From the NCBI RefSeq assembly GCF_050624435.1, contig NC_134541.1, positions 102,978,805 through 103,042,804 on the forward strand: a stretch of 64,000 nucleotides of DNA. Direction: 5' to 3'. The translations under genes and the position numbers were made by a program. The notes beneath the pieces were generated by a model. It saw only the letters and a program-made list of their open reading frames with translations, was not told the origin of the DNA and made no database searches. This stretch comes from Tenrec ecaudatus (lineage: Eukaryota; Chordata; Mammalia; Afrosoricida; Tenrecidae). Below, piece by piece: positions 43,631 to 54,105 of the stretch (its first letter is position 1; the number at the start of each line of letters is the position of its first letter).

Positions 43631-44045
43631 CTCATAGTGACAAACCAGGAGCAAGGGCTGCATTTCAATGCTGTCTGTGTCTAAGGGATGAGACCAGCAA
43701 AACGTTGGAAATCAAACTACAGTTCAAAAGAAGGTTAGTCACTGACTCGATCACACAGCTGTTAATGGCAACCTTCAATGGCTAGAATGTGGATAAGCAT
43801 ATGTATGAATAAAGGGAACACAAAAGGCTTCGCCTTGCTAAGGTTTGGATAATCTACAATAGGTGCTTTGGTTGTTCCCCAGAATTTTTTACTCAGATTT
43901 ATCTCTGGGCCTGCCCCCTCTGCGTCATTTCCCTTCTGCGTGACTAGGTTCACTCGGGTTCATTCTATGAGCTGAATTTGTCTCAGATTCTTTCATCACG
44001 AATAGTCTCTCAGCCTCTGTGTTTTTAAGATTTCTCCCACTGTAC
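43631..44045. other. Unassigned intergenic sequence
   Basis: Nothing recognised. Confidence 0.35.
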
Positions 44046-44048
44046 TGT

Positions 44049-44089
<41 letters not shown>

Positions 44090-44138
44090 GCTCGCTCTGC
44101 CTTGGTAGTTCTCTCTCTCCCCCCCCCCCACCCCCTTC
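44046..44138. repeat. (GT)n microsatellite and adjacent C-rich run
   Basis: 44046-44086 is an imperfect GT tract of about 20 units; 44111-44138 is a CT then poly-C run. Confidence 0.95.
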
Positions 44139-44589
44139 TCTCGGTCTTCTCTTTCTGCTGTCTCTAAACCATCACAACACGCGTGTGCCCTCCGCATCCC
44201 CATGTCCTAATTTGCTCTGGCTCTACATTGTTTGGACTTACACAATTCATTTCACATCTCTGGGCTCATTTTCTCACTTCAAAGGGAAGGACAGTAGCAG
44301 CCTTTGTCCTTGCCAGGGGCGGAAAAAAGAAAAGAGAGAGCATGTATGAGGGTGCCCCACAGAAGGAGAACTCGATATAGATGAGCTGGCATTAGCCATA
44401 CCCACCCCGCCTGTCCCCTTCATCTCTGGAGCTTTCTGTTTCTAGCCCATCTGCCAGGACAGCTTCCAAAAACTCATGGGGCGGGGGGGGAAATGGAATT
44501 AAAAGATTGTGGGGTTTTCAATGAACTTTTTGATGCCCCCTTGGCTCTATTTCCTTTGTCCATCTCTGTCATCCTGACTCTGCCTGTGC
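44139..44589. other. Unassigned intergenic sequence
   Basis: Contains a G8 run near 44484. No gene or repeat named. Confidence 0.35.
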
Positions 44590-44775
44590 GTCTCTTTCTA
44601 GCTGACTCATTCTACTCTCCCCCCCACCCGCCATCTCTCCCCTCTCTCCTATGCCCCTCTCTCTCTTCATTGCTCTCCTCGCTCCCATCCTCCCTCCCAT
44701 GCTCTGCCTCCTTCCTCCCCTCTCTCCCTCCCTCCTCCACCCCCTCGCACTCCCTCCCTCTCCTTCTCTTTCTGC
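44590..44775. repeat. Polypyrimidine (C/T) tract
   Basis: About 185 bases are almost entirely pyrimidine (ctccctccctcctccacccc and similar), a low-complexity tract able in principle to form triplex DNA. The open frame across it (44493-44855) is Ser/Pro/Leu low complexity and is not a gene. Confidence 0.85.
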
Positions 44776-45671
44776 ACACTGTCACTGCTGCATGTTTCCT
44801 ACTTTGGGTTAGCCAGACGGAAGATCGTTGTCAGACCCCCTCACACACACATTAAGGAGTGACCCTCTGTGGCGCGGAGGGGGATTCAGTGGTCTGGGAG
44901 CCTGTGCTGGGTTGCGCAGGAGATGCCTCGGGGGCTCCATGACGACAGGGTGCAAGCCTGGTGCGGTTGCCTTCTGCCATGGTAACCACTGGCTGTGCGT
45001 CACTGCAGGACAAATGGAGGCGCCCATACGCAGGGAGATTAGCCGCAGCCAGCAAGGAGTGTCAGCTCTCCAAAGGGCGCAGAATACTCAGTGATAACTC
45101 ATCCAAGTTTCCATTTTTAACTCCAAACACAAATGTGACTGCCAATAGAAATCTATAAAGAATTAATTAGGGAACTTCACAAACAGTCAAAACTCATAAA
45201 TTCTTAACTGTCACAAAGAATCATCCCCTGTCAGACAGGAAATATGACTTTCAAAAGATGGAAAGGAAAGAAAACGTGGAAAAGAAGCAGTCCCGCTGTG
45301 GCTTTTCCTTCCTCTGGTCTGAGCCAAGGAAAGGGCCTGGGACTTGGAAACTTCGGAGGGAAAAGCTGGGGGCAAGATCTGCCATGTTAATGGAGTTCGT
45401 TGATGGAGACTAAGCTCACAGCTGGGTATCTGCTACAGCATAGAAGCCAAAAGGATTTCTTTAATTGACGAAAGGCTCAAGGGAGAGGAGTGGGGAGGGA
45501 TGAGGTTGAAGTCCAGATTTCTAGCATTAAATATGGCTTCCTTCCGCTGTCCTCCACCTTTCCGACCAACGGGGTGACATCATCTCCAGGCTATCCCTAT
45601 CCAGTTATTACTGTAGCCACTCTCATGAGAATGGCTGTGAAACTTAACAGGCCTAGTTCTATGCTAACTTA
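44776..45671. other. Unassigned; candidate conserved noncoding block
   Basis: 45090-45260 is repeat-free and AT-rich, with AAGAATTAATTAGGG and CAAATGTGACTGCC-type words. 44830-45060 is GC-rich with several CpGs. No exon is identified. Confidence 0.3.
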
Positions 45672-45775
45672 GACACGGCTCACTTTCCTCTTGTGTAAAA
45701 TGAAGCTAATAATTACATCTATAGCATATAGGAGTAATTGTAATTATGGAGTTTAAATGAGAAATTTATTTGAAG
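45672..45775 (+). mobile_element. MIR SINE right half, sense
   Basis: 'cactttcctcttgtgtaaaa' then 'tgaagctaataattacatct' and 'gagtttaaatgag'. Confidence 0.65.
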
Positions 45776-46069
45776 TTAGATATAAGTTACTGCTATTACT
45801 ATGCCACCACCCATCTCTCAGTGTGTCTTTTTTGTCTATTATTATTATGGTTTATGTGAATATGTACCAAGTTTACCAGTTTTCCATCAACCATTTATAG
45901 ACATTTTGTTTCATGACATGGGTTGCTTTGCCCTCGATGTGCCAACACTTTCCCCACTTCCTACCTCGGTTCTCCATTGCCACTTGCTCTTCATCCCTGC
46001 CCTTCCTGCCTAGGGAGCTTTGTTTGGGGGCAAGTGCTGCCCCCACACAAACCAAGACTCATGGTTGAT
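45776..46069. other. Unassigned, perhaps repeat-derived
   Basis: 'ttgtttgggggcaagtgctg' and a 'tatgtaccaagtttacc' block give the impression of an old interspersed repeat, but I cannot assign a family. Confidence 0.3.
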
Positions 46070-46517
46070 TGTACTGGAGACTCTTACTGCGGTGACGTGC
46101 ATGTTGCCGTGATCCTGGAAGCTTTGCCACTGGAATTCCAAATGCCATCAGGTTCTTCCATGGTGGACAGGTTTCGGTGGAACTTTCAGACTGAGACACA
46201 CTAGGAAGCAAGGCCTCATGATCTGCTTCCAAAAGTTGGCCGATAAGAACCCAGATCACAACAGAACATTGTCTAGTTCTCTTGCTTCAGATACACCACC
46301 AAGAGAGATTCGTCTTTAGCGGAGAACATCATGTTTGGTGGAGCAGAGGCCCAGTGAGGATGGAGGAGATCCTTGATGAGATGGGCTGGCAAAATAGCTG
46401 GGACAATGAGCCCAAATATGTTGACCACTGTGGGGGTGATGCAGGACTGGGCAATGCTTTGTTCAGTCGTACACATGTTCTCTGTGAGTCAGAGTTGACC
46501 TGGTGGCAGCTAAGAAC
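46070..46517 (+). mobile_element. Internally deleted RTE derivative
   Basis: 46100-46285 matches the 5' leader of afrotherian RTE as I remember it ('ggtttcggtggaactttcag', 'actgagacacactaggaagc', 'acaacagaacattgtctagt'). It joins directly to the 3' region at about 46290 ('tacaccaccaagagagattc', 'gatgcaggactgggcaatgc') and ends in 'gcagctaagaacaaacag'. The whole ORF is missing, which suggests a non-autonomous RTE. Confidence 0.65.
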
Positions 46518-46739
46518 AAACAGATCTACCTTAAAAGAAGTACTGCCAGAGGCTCCTGAGAGGCAAGTAGGTGAGACTTGGTCTCACATACTTTAGCTAT
46601 GCTATCAGGAAAGATAAGATCATGCTCAGTAAGGTAGAGGGGCAGAACAAGAGGAAGACCTTCAACAAGATGGATCGATGCAGTGGCTGCAACAATAGGT
46701 TCAAACATAAGAATGGCTGGTACAGATCGGAACTGGAAA

Positions 46740-47125
46740 CACAGGGAATCCAGGGCAGATGATCCCTTCAGGACCAGGGGTGTGAGTGGCGATACTGGGA
46801 GGGTAGAGGGAGAGTGGGTTACAAGGTTCTACATGTGACCTCCACCCTGGGGGACAGGCAACAGAAAAGTAGGTGAAGAGAGACGTCGGACAGGGCAAGA
46901 TATGACAAAATAATAATTTATAAATTATCAAGGGCTCATGAGGGAGGGGGAGCAGGGAGAGAGGGGGAAAATGAGGACCTGATGCCAAGGGCTTAAGTGA
47001 AGAGCAAATGTTTTGAGAATGATGAGGGCAATGAATGTACAGATGTGCTTTACGCAATTGATGTATGTGTGGATTGTGATAAGAGTTGTGTGAGCCCCTA
47101 ATAAAATGATTTTTTAAAATAAAAG
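46740..47125 (+). mobile_element. L1 LINE 3' UTR, sense (tenrec-type)
   Basis: 'gatcccttcaggaccagggg', 'acaaaataataatttataaa', a G-rich polypurine block at 46945-46970 and the end 'gagcccctaataaaatgatt' with an AATAAA signal. It is the sense counterpart of the antisense L1 at 59190-60600. This type is the main reason for the tenrec suggestion (recalled, not searched). Confidence 0.8.
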
Positions 47126-47261
47126 GGAGTTCAAGAAGGAAAGAATGTTTTACACCTGATTGTGGTAGCAATTGTACAATACTGCTTGATGTGATTGAAA
47201 TATGGAACAATATGATATCTATATAAGCTTCCAATAAAAGATTTTGAAAAACAAACAAGCA
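47126..47261 (+). mobile_element. L1 LINE 3' end of a second type, sense
   Basis: 'gattgtggtagcaattgtac' and 'ttccaataaaagattttgaa' followed by A-rich sequence; compare 13390-13450 and 34795-34880. Confidence 0.65.
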
Positions 47262-47350
47262 AAAAGAACAGCCATGAGGATGGCACAGGACCGGGCGATG
47301 TTTTCTTATGTTGGAACCAACTCAACAACACCTCAAAACAGCAGCAACAT

Positions 47351-47867
47351 ACGATTGTGCCAGATGCTGAAGGGTTGTATGCACATCTGAATGGTTCCAA
47401 CTCCTTTCTGGAGGGTTTGTTTCTGAAACTTCGCAAGTAAAGGAGAGTAAACACCTTCTGAGAAATTGAACAAGACAAGACAGAAGGTGCCGGACCCAAG
47501 GTTGTGAGTAAATTCACGAAAGGCCTAATTGTTATAACTACAGTAACCTAGTTGGTCCATCGCCTCCAGATGAGCTCCGCTCTACTCTGCCCAGAAACCA
47601 AAACGAGGACCTGAGGATTCAGCAAAGGATTCTCGGGCCTTGTCCGTCCACATATCTTTCAATCCAATCCGGACCCACCTCGGGGAGCCAGCCTCTCCCT
47701 CCTCTAGTCTCTCTGTCTCCTACCCTTAGTATTTCCTATTCCTGTCCCAGTGTCTTGCTGTCTCATGCAGGAATCTCTCAAGGGTCTCAGCTCATCACAT
47801 CAAGCCTGATCTCTTCCTTTATCCTCCTAAGAGGCATCCAGCCTCGCACTTTCCTGGGTGAGAGATG
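47351..47867. other. Unassigned intergenic sequence
   Basis: Nothing recognised. Confidence 0.35.
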
Positions 47868-48060
47868 GCATAATGTCGTGAACTGAGCATATAGACTGCC
47901 TGAGTTTGAAGTCCGGATCAGATGTGGGACCTTGGGAAAGTTGCTGGGCCTCTATTTTCTGTGGAGGGGGAACAACAATTGTGCCTGTCTCTTGGGGGTG
48001 TGGCCATTAAACATGTAAGCCCTGAACACAGTGCCTGGTGCATATGACATACCATACGGG
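47868..48060 (+). mobile_element. MIR SINE, sense, nearly full length
   Basis: 'actgcctgagtttgaagtcc', 'gggaccttgggaaagttgct', 'gggcctctattttctgtgga' and 'cagtgcctggtgcatatgac'. Confidence 0.88.
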
Positions 48061-48324
48061 TTGACTGTATTCAGAGGTGAGTACAGTACCAGTGACTGGC
48101 ATTAAAAAGGGCCATTCATGAAAGCATGCAAAGAGCATGCTTATGTATAATATTTCCATACTATCTCTGTTTTATAAGACCAATTATAAGAGGAGGCTTT
48201 AAAAAATCTTGTGGGAAAGTGGGGAATAAAGATGATGGACTACAAGCTCCCTTGTGTACTAATAGAGTAATGGACCATGTTTATAGATTACACACCTACA
48301 AACATCACTTTGATATTTGTAGGG

Positions 48325-49245
48325 GAAACTTCGTGGTTTAAAATCAGGAAAGGTGTGCGAAAGGGTTGTATCATCTCATCATACTTGTTCCATCTGTATG
48401 CTGAGCAAATCAGCAGAGGAGCCAGGCTATCTGAAGAAGACATGGCAGCAGGATTGGAGGAAGGCTTACTAACAACCTGAGGTGTGCAGGTGACACAACC
48501 TTGCTTACTGAAAGTGAGGAAGATTTGCAGCACTTGCTGATGAAGATCAAGAATTGCAGCCTTCCATGTGGATTATAACTCAATGCCAAGAAGACCAAAA
48601 TGTTCACAGTGATAAGTGGGGGGAGGTTGAAATAGTCTAGGGATTTATCTTGCTTGGATTCACAGCCAATGCTCATGGAAGTTACAGTCAAGAGATCAAA
48701 AGATGAGTTACATCAATTAAATCTACACAAGACCTCTTTAGAGTATTGAAAAACAAGGATGTTACTTTGAGGACTAACGTGTGCCTGGCCCAAGCTGTGG
48801 TATTTTCCATTGCCTCATCTGCATGTGAAAACTGGGCACTGCTTAGGAAGAGCACGGCCAAGTAGAAACCTATGCATCTGAATTGCGGTGCGAGAGAAGA
48901 ATATTGAAAGGACCTGCTGAAAGGACAAACCAAGCTGTCTTGGAAGAAGCACAACCCGACTGCTCCCTAGAGCCAAGGATGGCAGGATTTCATCTTGCAG
49001 ACTTTGCACACGTTGTCAGGCGAGACTCATCCCTGGAGAAGGACGTCATGTGTGATAACGTGGAGGGGCACCAAAAAGGGAACGGCCCTCAAGCAGGCAG
49101 CACGACACAATGGCTGCAACAACAGGCTCCGGCACAGGAACAACATGTGAGGATGGCACAGGGCCGGGCAGGCTTTCACTCTGTTACACGTAGGTCACTG
49201 CGGTCAGATCAGAGTCAATGGCACTGAAGAACAACACCGATATCG
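48325..49245 (+). mobile_element. RTE LINE with reverse-transcriptase motifs, sense
   Basis: Translation near 48330-48420 gives WFKIRKGVRKGCIISSYLF then HLYAEQIS, the conserved RTE palm segment before the catalytic YADD. In another frame the YADD region reads RCAGDTTLLTESEED, so the first two catalytic positions are altered. The rest of the 3' region follows in order to 'aatggcactgaagaacaaca'. Multiple frame breaks; no activity is possible. Confidence 0.87.
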
Positions 49246-49329
49246 CAGGAGAATCCTCAAAACTTTGACCCATGGGATACACAGCCCCCCAAAAGGGTAA
49301 ATCATAGAAAATAAATGTCCAGAAAATAA

Positions 49330-49425
49330 TGACCACATAAGTACAAATGTGTTGATACAATTGATGTATGGCTTGTGAGAAGAGGCCCCACTAAAATGAT
49401 CTTTTAATGAAAAAAAGTTACCTTG
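49330..49425 (+). mobile_element. L1 LINE 3' end, sense
   Basis: 'atacaattgatgtatggctt' and 'actaaaatgatcttttaatg' match 47050-47115. Confidence 0.6.
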
Positions 49426-50489
49426 CCAAGTACATGATATCAACTGGGTTTCAAAAGATCATATTTGAAATACTTTTAAAGTGTCAGCATCCAGCCAGCT
49501 ATGTTGATTCAGTATAATCAGATTTTGAGTCAATTTCTACCAACATGTGGAGTGAGGACAAATAAAAGCATTTTGAATGATTTTTTTTTTTTTAAGAAAA
49601 AGATATCTGGAGCCGGAGGAGAAGGGGAAGAGGAAAAGGAAGAAGAAATGTCAGAGTTAGCACTTCTCTCGTTTATCTGACTCTCTCTGGGAGCAGAAAG
49701 CCGTTGCCATCAGGACACCATTCAAACCCCGGGCTCTGCATTCTGTCTCACCAAAGACTGCCTCCCCACCAGCAGGGAACAAACGTGGACAGCCTCGTTC
49801 TGACAGTGACTTTGTGGCTTGTTATTGATGTATTTGCTGCGTACGTTTCCCAAAACGCAACAACAAAGCTTGCATCTGCGAAGGAGCCCGAACGCATAGC
49901 CAGGCTACGGAGCGCATGATAAGCCCGTAATTAAGACTGCTGCAGAATGCACTGCCATCTCCGGCTCCTGAGCCGCCTCCGCCAAACCCTATTGTGCAAT
50001 CCTGTCTGTGTGTCATCTCGCCCCGTCCTTCTATTCCTGTGCTCCGAGAGATGGTGCATTGTTTCCCCTGTGCCTTTTCCATTCTAATGTCCACAGTGTA
50101 CCTCCCGCTTTTGAAAGTAACTGGCGACTCCTGGGACTGACTGTGGTCCCAGAGACGGAGTGTCTTTTGGGAACGTGTTCCAACCTTCTGCACTGCATTA
50201 CATAATAGGGACGTTGTAATCATTGTCTCTGTAACTCTCACTCTGTGACTGGGCAGGACTCTGAAAATGCGAGGTGCTTGTGGTCCACGGAGGCCATTGG
50301 ATTGCTGGCTACTCAGTAAATGAGGGGTCTCGCTGCCATGGGGACCATACAAATAACGGGTATGGAATGAGGTGAGGGGGGTTGTTTTGCCATCCCACCA
50401 GCTTTACAATGAGCCATTCCAGAAGCAGAAAAACGGCTTACTGCTCTCAAGAAAGAAAAGCCAGGAGTGGAGCATGACTCAAGAGCCAT
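49426..50489. other. Unique sequence; candidate conserved noncoding block
   Basis: 49575-49600 is a T-rich then A-rich run. 49780-50215 is repeat-free, with a TTATTGATGTATTTGC block and a GTAATTAAGACTGC block and CpG-containing flanks. The minus frame 49822-50352 has no recognised domain. Confidence 0.33.
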
Positions 50490-50930
50490 GCGCTGTTGCT
50501 AAGGGCCACCAAATTGGTCCCGACTCGGCGATCCCACGCACAACAGAACGAACCATGCCGGCTCCTGCACCATCCTCACAATTGTTCCTATGCCTGATCC
50601 CATTGTTACAACCACTGTGCCAATCCAACTCCCGGAGGGCCTTCCTCTGTTTCCTGCCCCTCCACTTCACCAACCATGAGGTCCTTCGCCAGAGGCTGCT
50701 CTCTCCTGACCACATGTCCAAAGTAGTTGCTCGTATTTTCCACGCTGCTTTTCAGGTTCCCCTCCATATATGCTCCGAGGAGCATTCTGGCTGTACTTCC
50801 TATAAAACATGTCTCTTTGGCCTTTGGGCAAAGCGTGGGGACTTCCACGATTCTTTGCCAGCGCCACAGGTCCAATGCACGGATGCTCCTTTGGTTTTCC
50901 TTATTCAATGTCCAACTGTCACCTGCCACC
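50490..50930 (-). mobile_element. RTE LINE 3' region, antisense
   Basis: 'gctaagggccaccaaattgg', 'caccatcctcacaattgttc', 'agcattctggctgtacttcc' and 'cttattcaatgtccaactgt' cover the antisense 3' 440 bases. Confidence 0.9.
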
Positions 50931-52064
50931 GGCTGGGGCTCCCTGATCTCTGAGTTCCAGGCGTAGTTCACACCCTCTCCTTTCTGATTCAGCCCCTCCA
51001 GTGCCGGGTTTGAGGGACTGCAGGAGACATGGACGAAGGCGGACAGCAATGGCGTCTCCCCCTGCCCTTAACCCCACCACCACCAGCATGACCCTCATCA
51101 ACCCCATCTAAGGCATAAGCTATCAACAGACCCCGCTTATCATTTCAATATGGTGATTGAACACCCACTGGGAACCCATACTGGCACACACCATCCCCCC
51201 ACCTTAATATTAAGAAGCAGTCTCGCTGGCACCCAAGGACTTTGAAGGCCAGCCCCCAGCTATGAACTGAAACTGAGAGGTAGACATGAGTAGTCTCTCT
51301 GCCAGGACTGCCTTCTGCCTACCTTTGCCAAGGGCTCGCCACTCAATTTCTTGACCTTCCCAGTAGAAGATCTTGTGCTTGACTGGATCTCCCTGTGACT
51401 GCCTGCCCGCCCCTCACTGCCCCCAGTGCTGGAAGCAAAACTCTTTCGGGGGCATTTCTGGTTCTTTCCCCTGGAGTCTCCCCACTTCCCCGTTGCTGTA
51501 TGGGAACTCAGTTCCTGTCAACAGAGACTCTGTCCGTCTTTAGTAGCTGTGTTGATGAGACGCTGTCTCTGTACAACCGAGTGACGGGTGTGGGTGTGTC
51601 CCCACTGTAGGCTGCGGAGGCTCAGTCCGTGTGGGTAATGAGGGGGTCCTCCTCCAACATAGAGCGCAGGAGCTTCACTGACTGCATGGGGAGCAGGGAA
51701 GGGCTTCAAGTTGGCTGGCCTGCACCTGTGTTTTCCATTTGGGCTGCATCTGCTGTGCACCTGCTAGGGACCAATTTCCATGGGTGGCATCGATGCCATT
51801 ACCACAGATGCATGGCAGCCACAGCCATGGCCCTCGTGAGGGGTCCCTGAGACCCAGGAGGAAGCCTTGGATAAATGGATATTAGCATATACGGTCACCA
51901 GTTGCCATCGATCTGGCTCTGACTCCAGGTGTCACAGAATCAATGATGTGATGAACATCAATCCCAAAGCATTGAAGAGGAGGCAGCTCTCATGTCTGCA
52001 GCCCTTACTGTGTTTTCTGTTGTTGTTTGTTATTAGTGGCTATGAGGTGTCAGCTGTGGCTTTC
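50931..52064. other. Unassigned intergenic sequence
   Basis: 1.1 kb without gene or named repeat; frames such as 51395-51610 are chance. Confidence 0.35.
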
Positions 52065-52265
52065 CTCCGGAGCTCTGGTGACATAGGGGTTACTCACCAG
52101 GCTGCTCACTGCCATGTCAGCAGTTCAAAAACATCAGCTGCTCCATGGTGAAAGATCAGGCTTTCTACTCCCATAGAATGACCGTCTTGGAAACCCACAG
52201 GAGCAGTGCTGCGGGTCGCTGCGAGTGGGTATCGGCCTGGTGGCCATGGGTAGTGAGTCGGGCTT
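52065..52265 (+). mobile_element. AfroSINE, sense (type 1)
   Basis: 'ggagctctggtgacataggg', 'catgtcagcagttcaaaaac', 'tcaggctttctactcccata' and 'cgagtgggtatcggcctgg'. Confidence 0.9.
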
Positions 52266-52489
52266 CCCCTGCCTAAGATCTTTTGGACGGAGATGGCCAG
52301 GCCTCTCTTCCCCAGGTGTGGGGCACCAACCTCTTACATAATAGCCCAGCCCTCGTGCCGCCGCGCTTGCACCGCTGGCCTGTCCGTGTGTCGTGCTGTG
52401 CTGTGCTGGCTGGCGTGCTGCTGTGGAGCTGGCAGCTACGTCACTGCTCTCTGTGTGCGGGCTTGAGGAGAGCTCCCGACAAGAACAGA

Positions 52490-52915
52490 ATAGGAGGAGA
52501 GATTCAGCTGTTTGATCCTGACGGATTAGACCAGCAGTTCTCAACCTGTGGGTCGCGACCCTATGGGGCGTGTGTGTCGAACAACCCTTTCTCAGGGGTC
52601 ACCCAAGTCATAGCAGTAGCAAAATTATAGTTATAAAGTAGCAACAAAAATAATGTTATGGTTGGGGGGGGGGGCGTCACCACAACATGAGGAACTGTGT
52701 TAAAGGGCTGCAGCATGAGGAAGGTTGAGAACCGCTAGATTAGACACTGAAAACCTTATGACAAGTAGCAACACATTGTAGGTGGAATGACACCACGACT
52801 GCAACCATGGGATCACGCATAACAGCAATGGTGAGGATGGCACAAGAGTAGACAGTGCTTCATTCTGCTGTGCAGTCACTGTGTGTCGGAACCAGCTAGC
52901 CAGTGCCTAGCAACA
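52490..52915 (+). mobile_element. Internally deleted RTE derivative, split by a hAT element
   Basis: The left piece 52490-52531 and the right piece beginning 'actgaaaaccttatgacaag' are RTE leader-like. After 'gcaacacattgta' the sequence jumps to the 3' region ('cgactgcaaccatgggatca', 'acagtgcttcattctgctgt') and ends near 'tgcctagcaacaagagg'. As at 46070, the ORF is missing. Confidence 0.55.
52532..52737 (+). mobile_element. SPIN/URR1-like hAT element with perfect 8-bp duplication
   Basis: The 206-bp element has imperfect terminal inverted repeats of about 15 bases (cagcagttctcaacc at the left; tagcggttctcaacc as the reverse complement of the right). It is bounded by exact gattagac at 52524-52531 and 52738-52745, and 8-bp duplications are the hAT rule. 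The interior includes 'gtgggtcgcgaccctatggg' and 'catgaggaactgtgttaaag'. There is no transposase, so it is a non-autonomous element. Similarity to SPIN, reported in tenrec by horizontal transfer, is from memory. Confidence 0.88.
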
Positions 52916-52921
52916 AGAGGT

Positions 52922-53086
52922 ACCTGCTGCCGTTAGGTGCCATAGAGTCGGCTCCGACCCATAGCAATCCTGCTGAAGCTTTCTGAGACTAAATCTCTAC
53001 AGGAACAGACAGCCTCCTCTTTCTCCTGAGGAGCAGCAGCTGGTATGAACTGCCAGCAGCCCGATGCTTCGCCTCCGGGGCTCGTT
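52922..53086 (-). mobile_element. AfroSINE, antisense, with RTE-like 3' end
   Basis: It opens 'ctgctgccgttaggtgccat', which is the antisense RTE terminus, and then continues as SINE ('aaatctctacaggaacagac', 'tttctcctgaggagcagcag', 'cgcctccggggctcg'). The shared end illustrates the link between the two families. Confidence 0.8.
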
Positions 53087-53753
53087 CACAGACACTCAAT
53101 AAACACTGAAACTCTAGATACATAAATGTATTCTCATCTCGTCCCCTCCCTCTCCTTCTCTCTCCTCTCTCCCACTCAAACCCCTCATCTCTTCAATTCA
53201 GCATTTAGCTTAATGATGTAAGACATAACACTTCATGCTTAGTCATTTGTAACCAGGAGGTAAAAATCCGAGCACTCTTTAAAGTGCGCTGAAGAACGCT
53301 CGCACGCAGCTCCTTATAACCATGAATGCAAATGAAGGAGGGTCGTTTGACAATTACCTTCAAAGAAGGCACAGAGTCTGTCTTCCCCCTTAGATTCCCT
53401 CTGCTCAGCCGCCAGTGGGCCCCCTAAATTCACTTCATTAGTTTTAATTACCCGGAGCTGGGCCACGAGCTGGGAAGCTGCTTTGGAAAGGAGAACGCAC
53501 CTACTTGGAGACGGGGTGACTCTCTGCAAGGTGTTTTTCTGGAAGCGTTCTTGCTAGTGACTAGAAACAAGCGTGGGATCCGCTGATCCATTGGCGGATT
53601 TATATTGCATTTTTGAGGAAGTGCTGTGTGATGAGGTTTTCCGATCGTGGAATTCACTGAATAGCAAAATCAGCCTGGGCTGACCCGGGGCTGAGATGAG
53701 CTGGTGCTGTTTGTGGTGAAGGTGTCATGCAGTCCAGTCACGTTTCTCTCTTA
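53087..53753. other. Unique sequence; candidate conserved noncoding block
   Basis: 53280-53640 is repeat-free and carries the POU-type octamer ATGCAAAT (about 53326) and a TAGTTTTAATTACC block. 53130-53175 is pyrimidine-rich. No exon. Confidence 0.35.
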
Positions 53754-53780
53754 AACACACACACACACACACACACACAC
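53754..53780. repeat. (AC)n microsatellite
   Basis: About thirteen AC units; a second short AC run lies at 53831-53842. Confidence 0.95.
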
Positions 53781-53924
53781 CATCAGCACCAGCAAGCTGT
53801 TCTGTAAGTTGTACACATGTATACACACTGCACACACACACACCGCCACCAGCACCAGCTAACCACACACATTCGATCAATCCATGGCTCACCATCATCA
53901 CTCCTAAACATTGACGGAATTCCA

Positions 53925-54105
53925 TCAAGTGGGTCCAGACGCATAGGGAACCAATAGGATAGGGTAGAACTGTCCTGGTGGGTTTCTGAGACTGTAGCTC
54001 TTTATAGGGGTAGAAAGTCGCATCTATATCCCTAGGAGTGGCTGCTAAATTTGAACTGCTGATCATAGAGTCAGCAGCTGCACATATCACCCAACACTAT
54101 AGGAC
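53925..54105 (-). mobile_element. AfroSINE, antisense (type 1)
   Basis: 'ggaattccatcaagtgggtc', 'ctttataggggtagaaagtc', 'aatttgaactgctgatcata' and 'gtcagcagctgcacatatca'. Confidence 0.88.

Larger units (their letters stand above)
46518..47350 (+). mobile_element. RTE LINE 3' region, sense, split by L1 sequence
   Basis: 46518-46735 ('tgagacttggtctcacatac', 'gatgcagtggctgcaacaat') continues at 47262-47350 ('gccatgaggatggcacagga' and the tail 'caacaacacctcaaaacagc'). L1-derived sequence lies between. Confidence 0.78.

Noticed and set aside
44493..44855. 120-residue Ser/Pro/Leu-rich open frame
   Set aside because: It is a translation of the polypyrimidine tract.
46701..47258. 185-residue minus-strand open frame
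   Set aside because: It is the antisense of L1 3' UTR sequence, without coding function.
50372..50953. 193-residue open frame
   Set aside because: It runs across the antisense of RTE 3' sequence.
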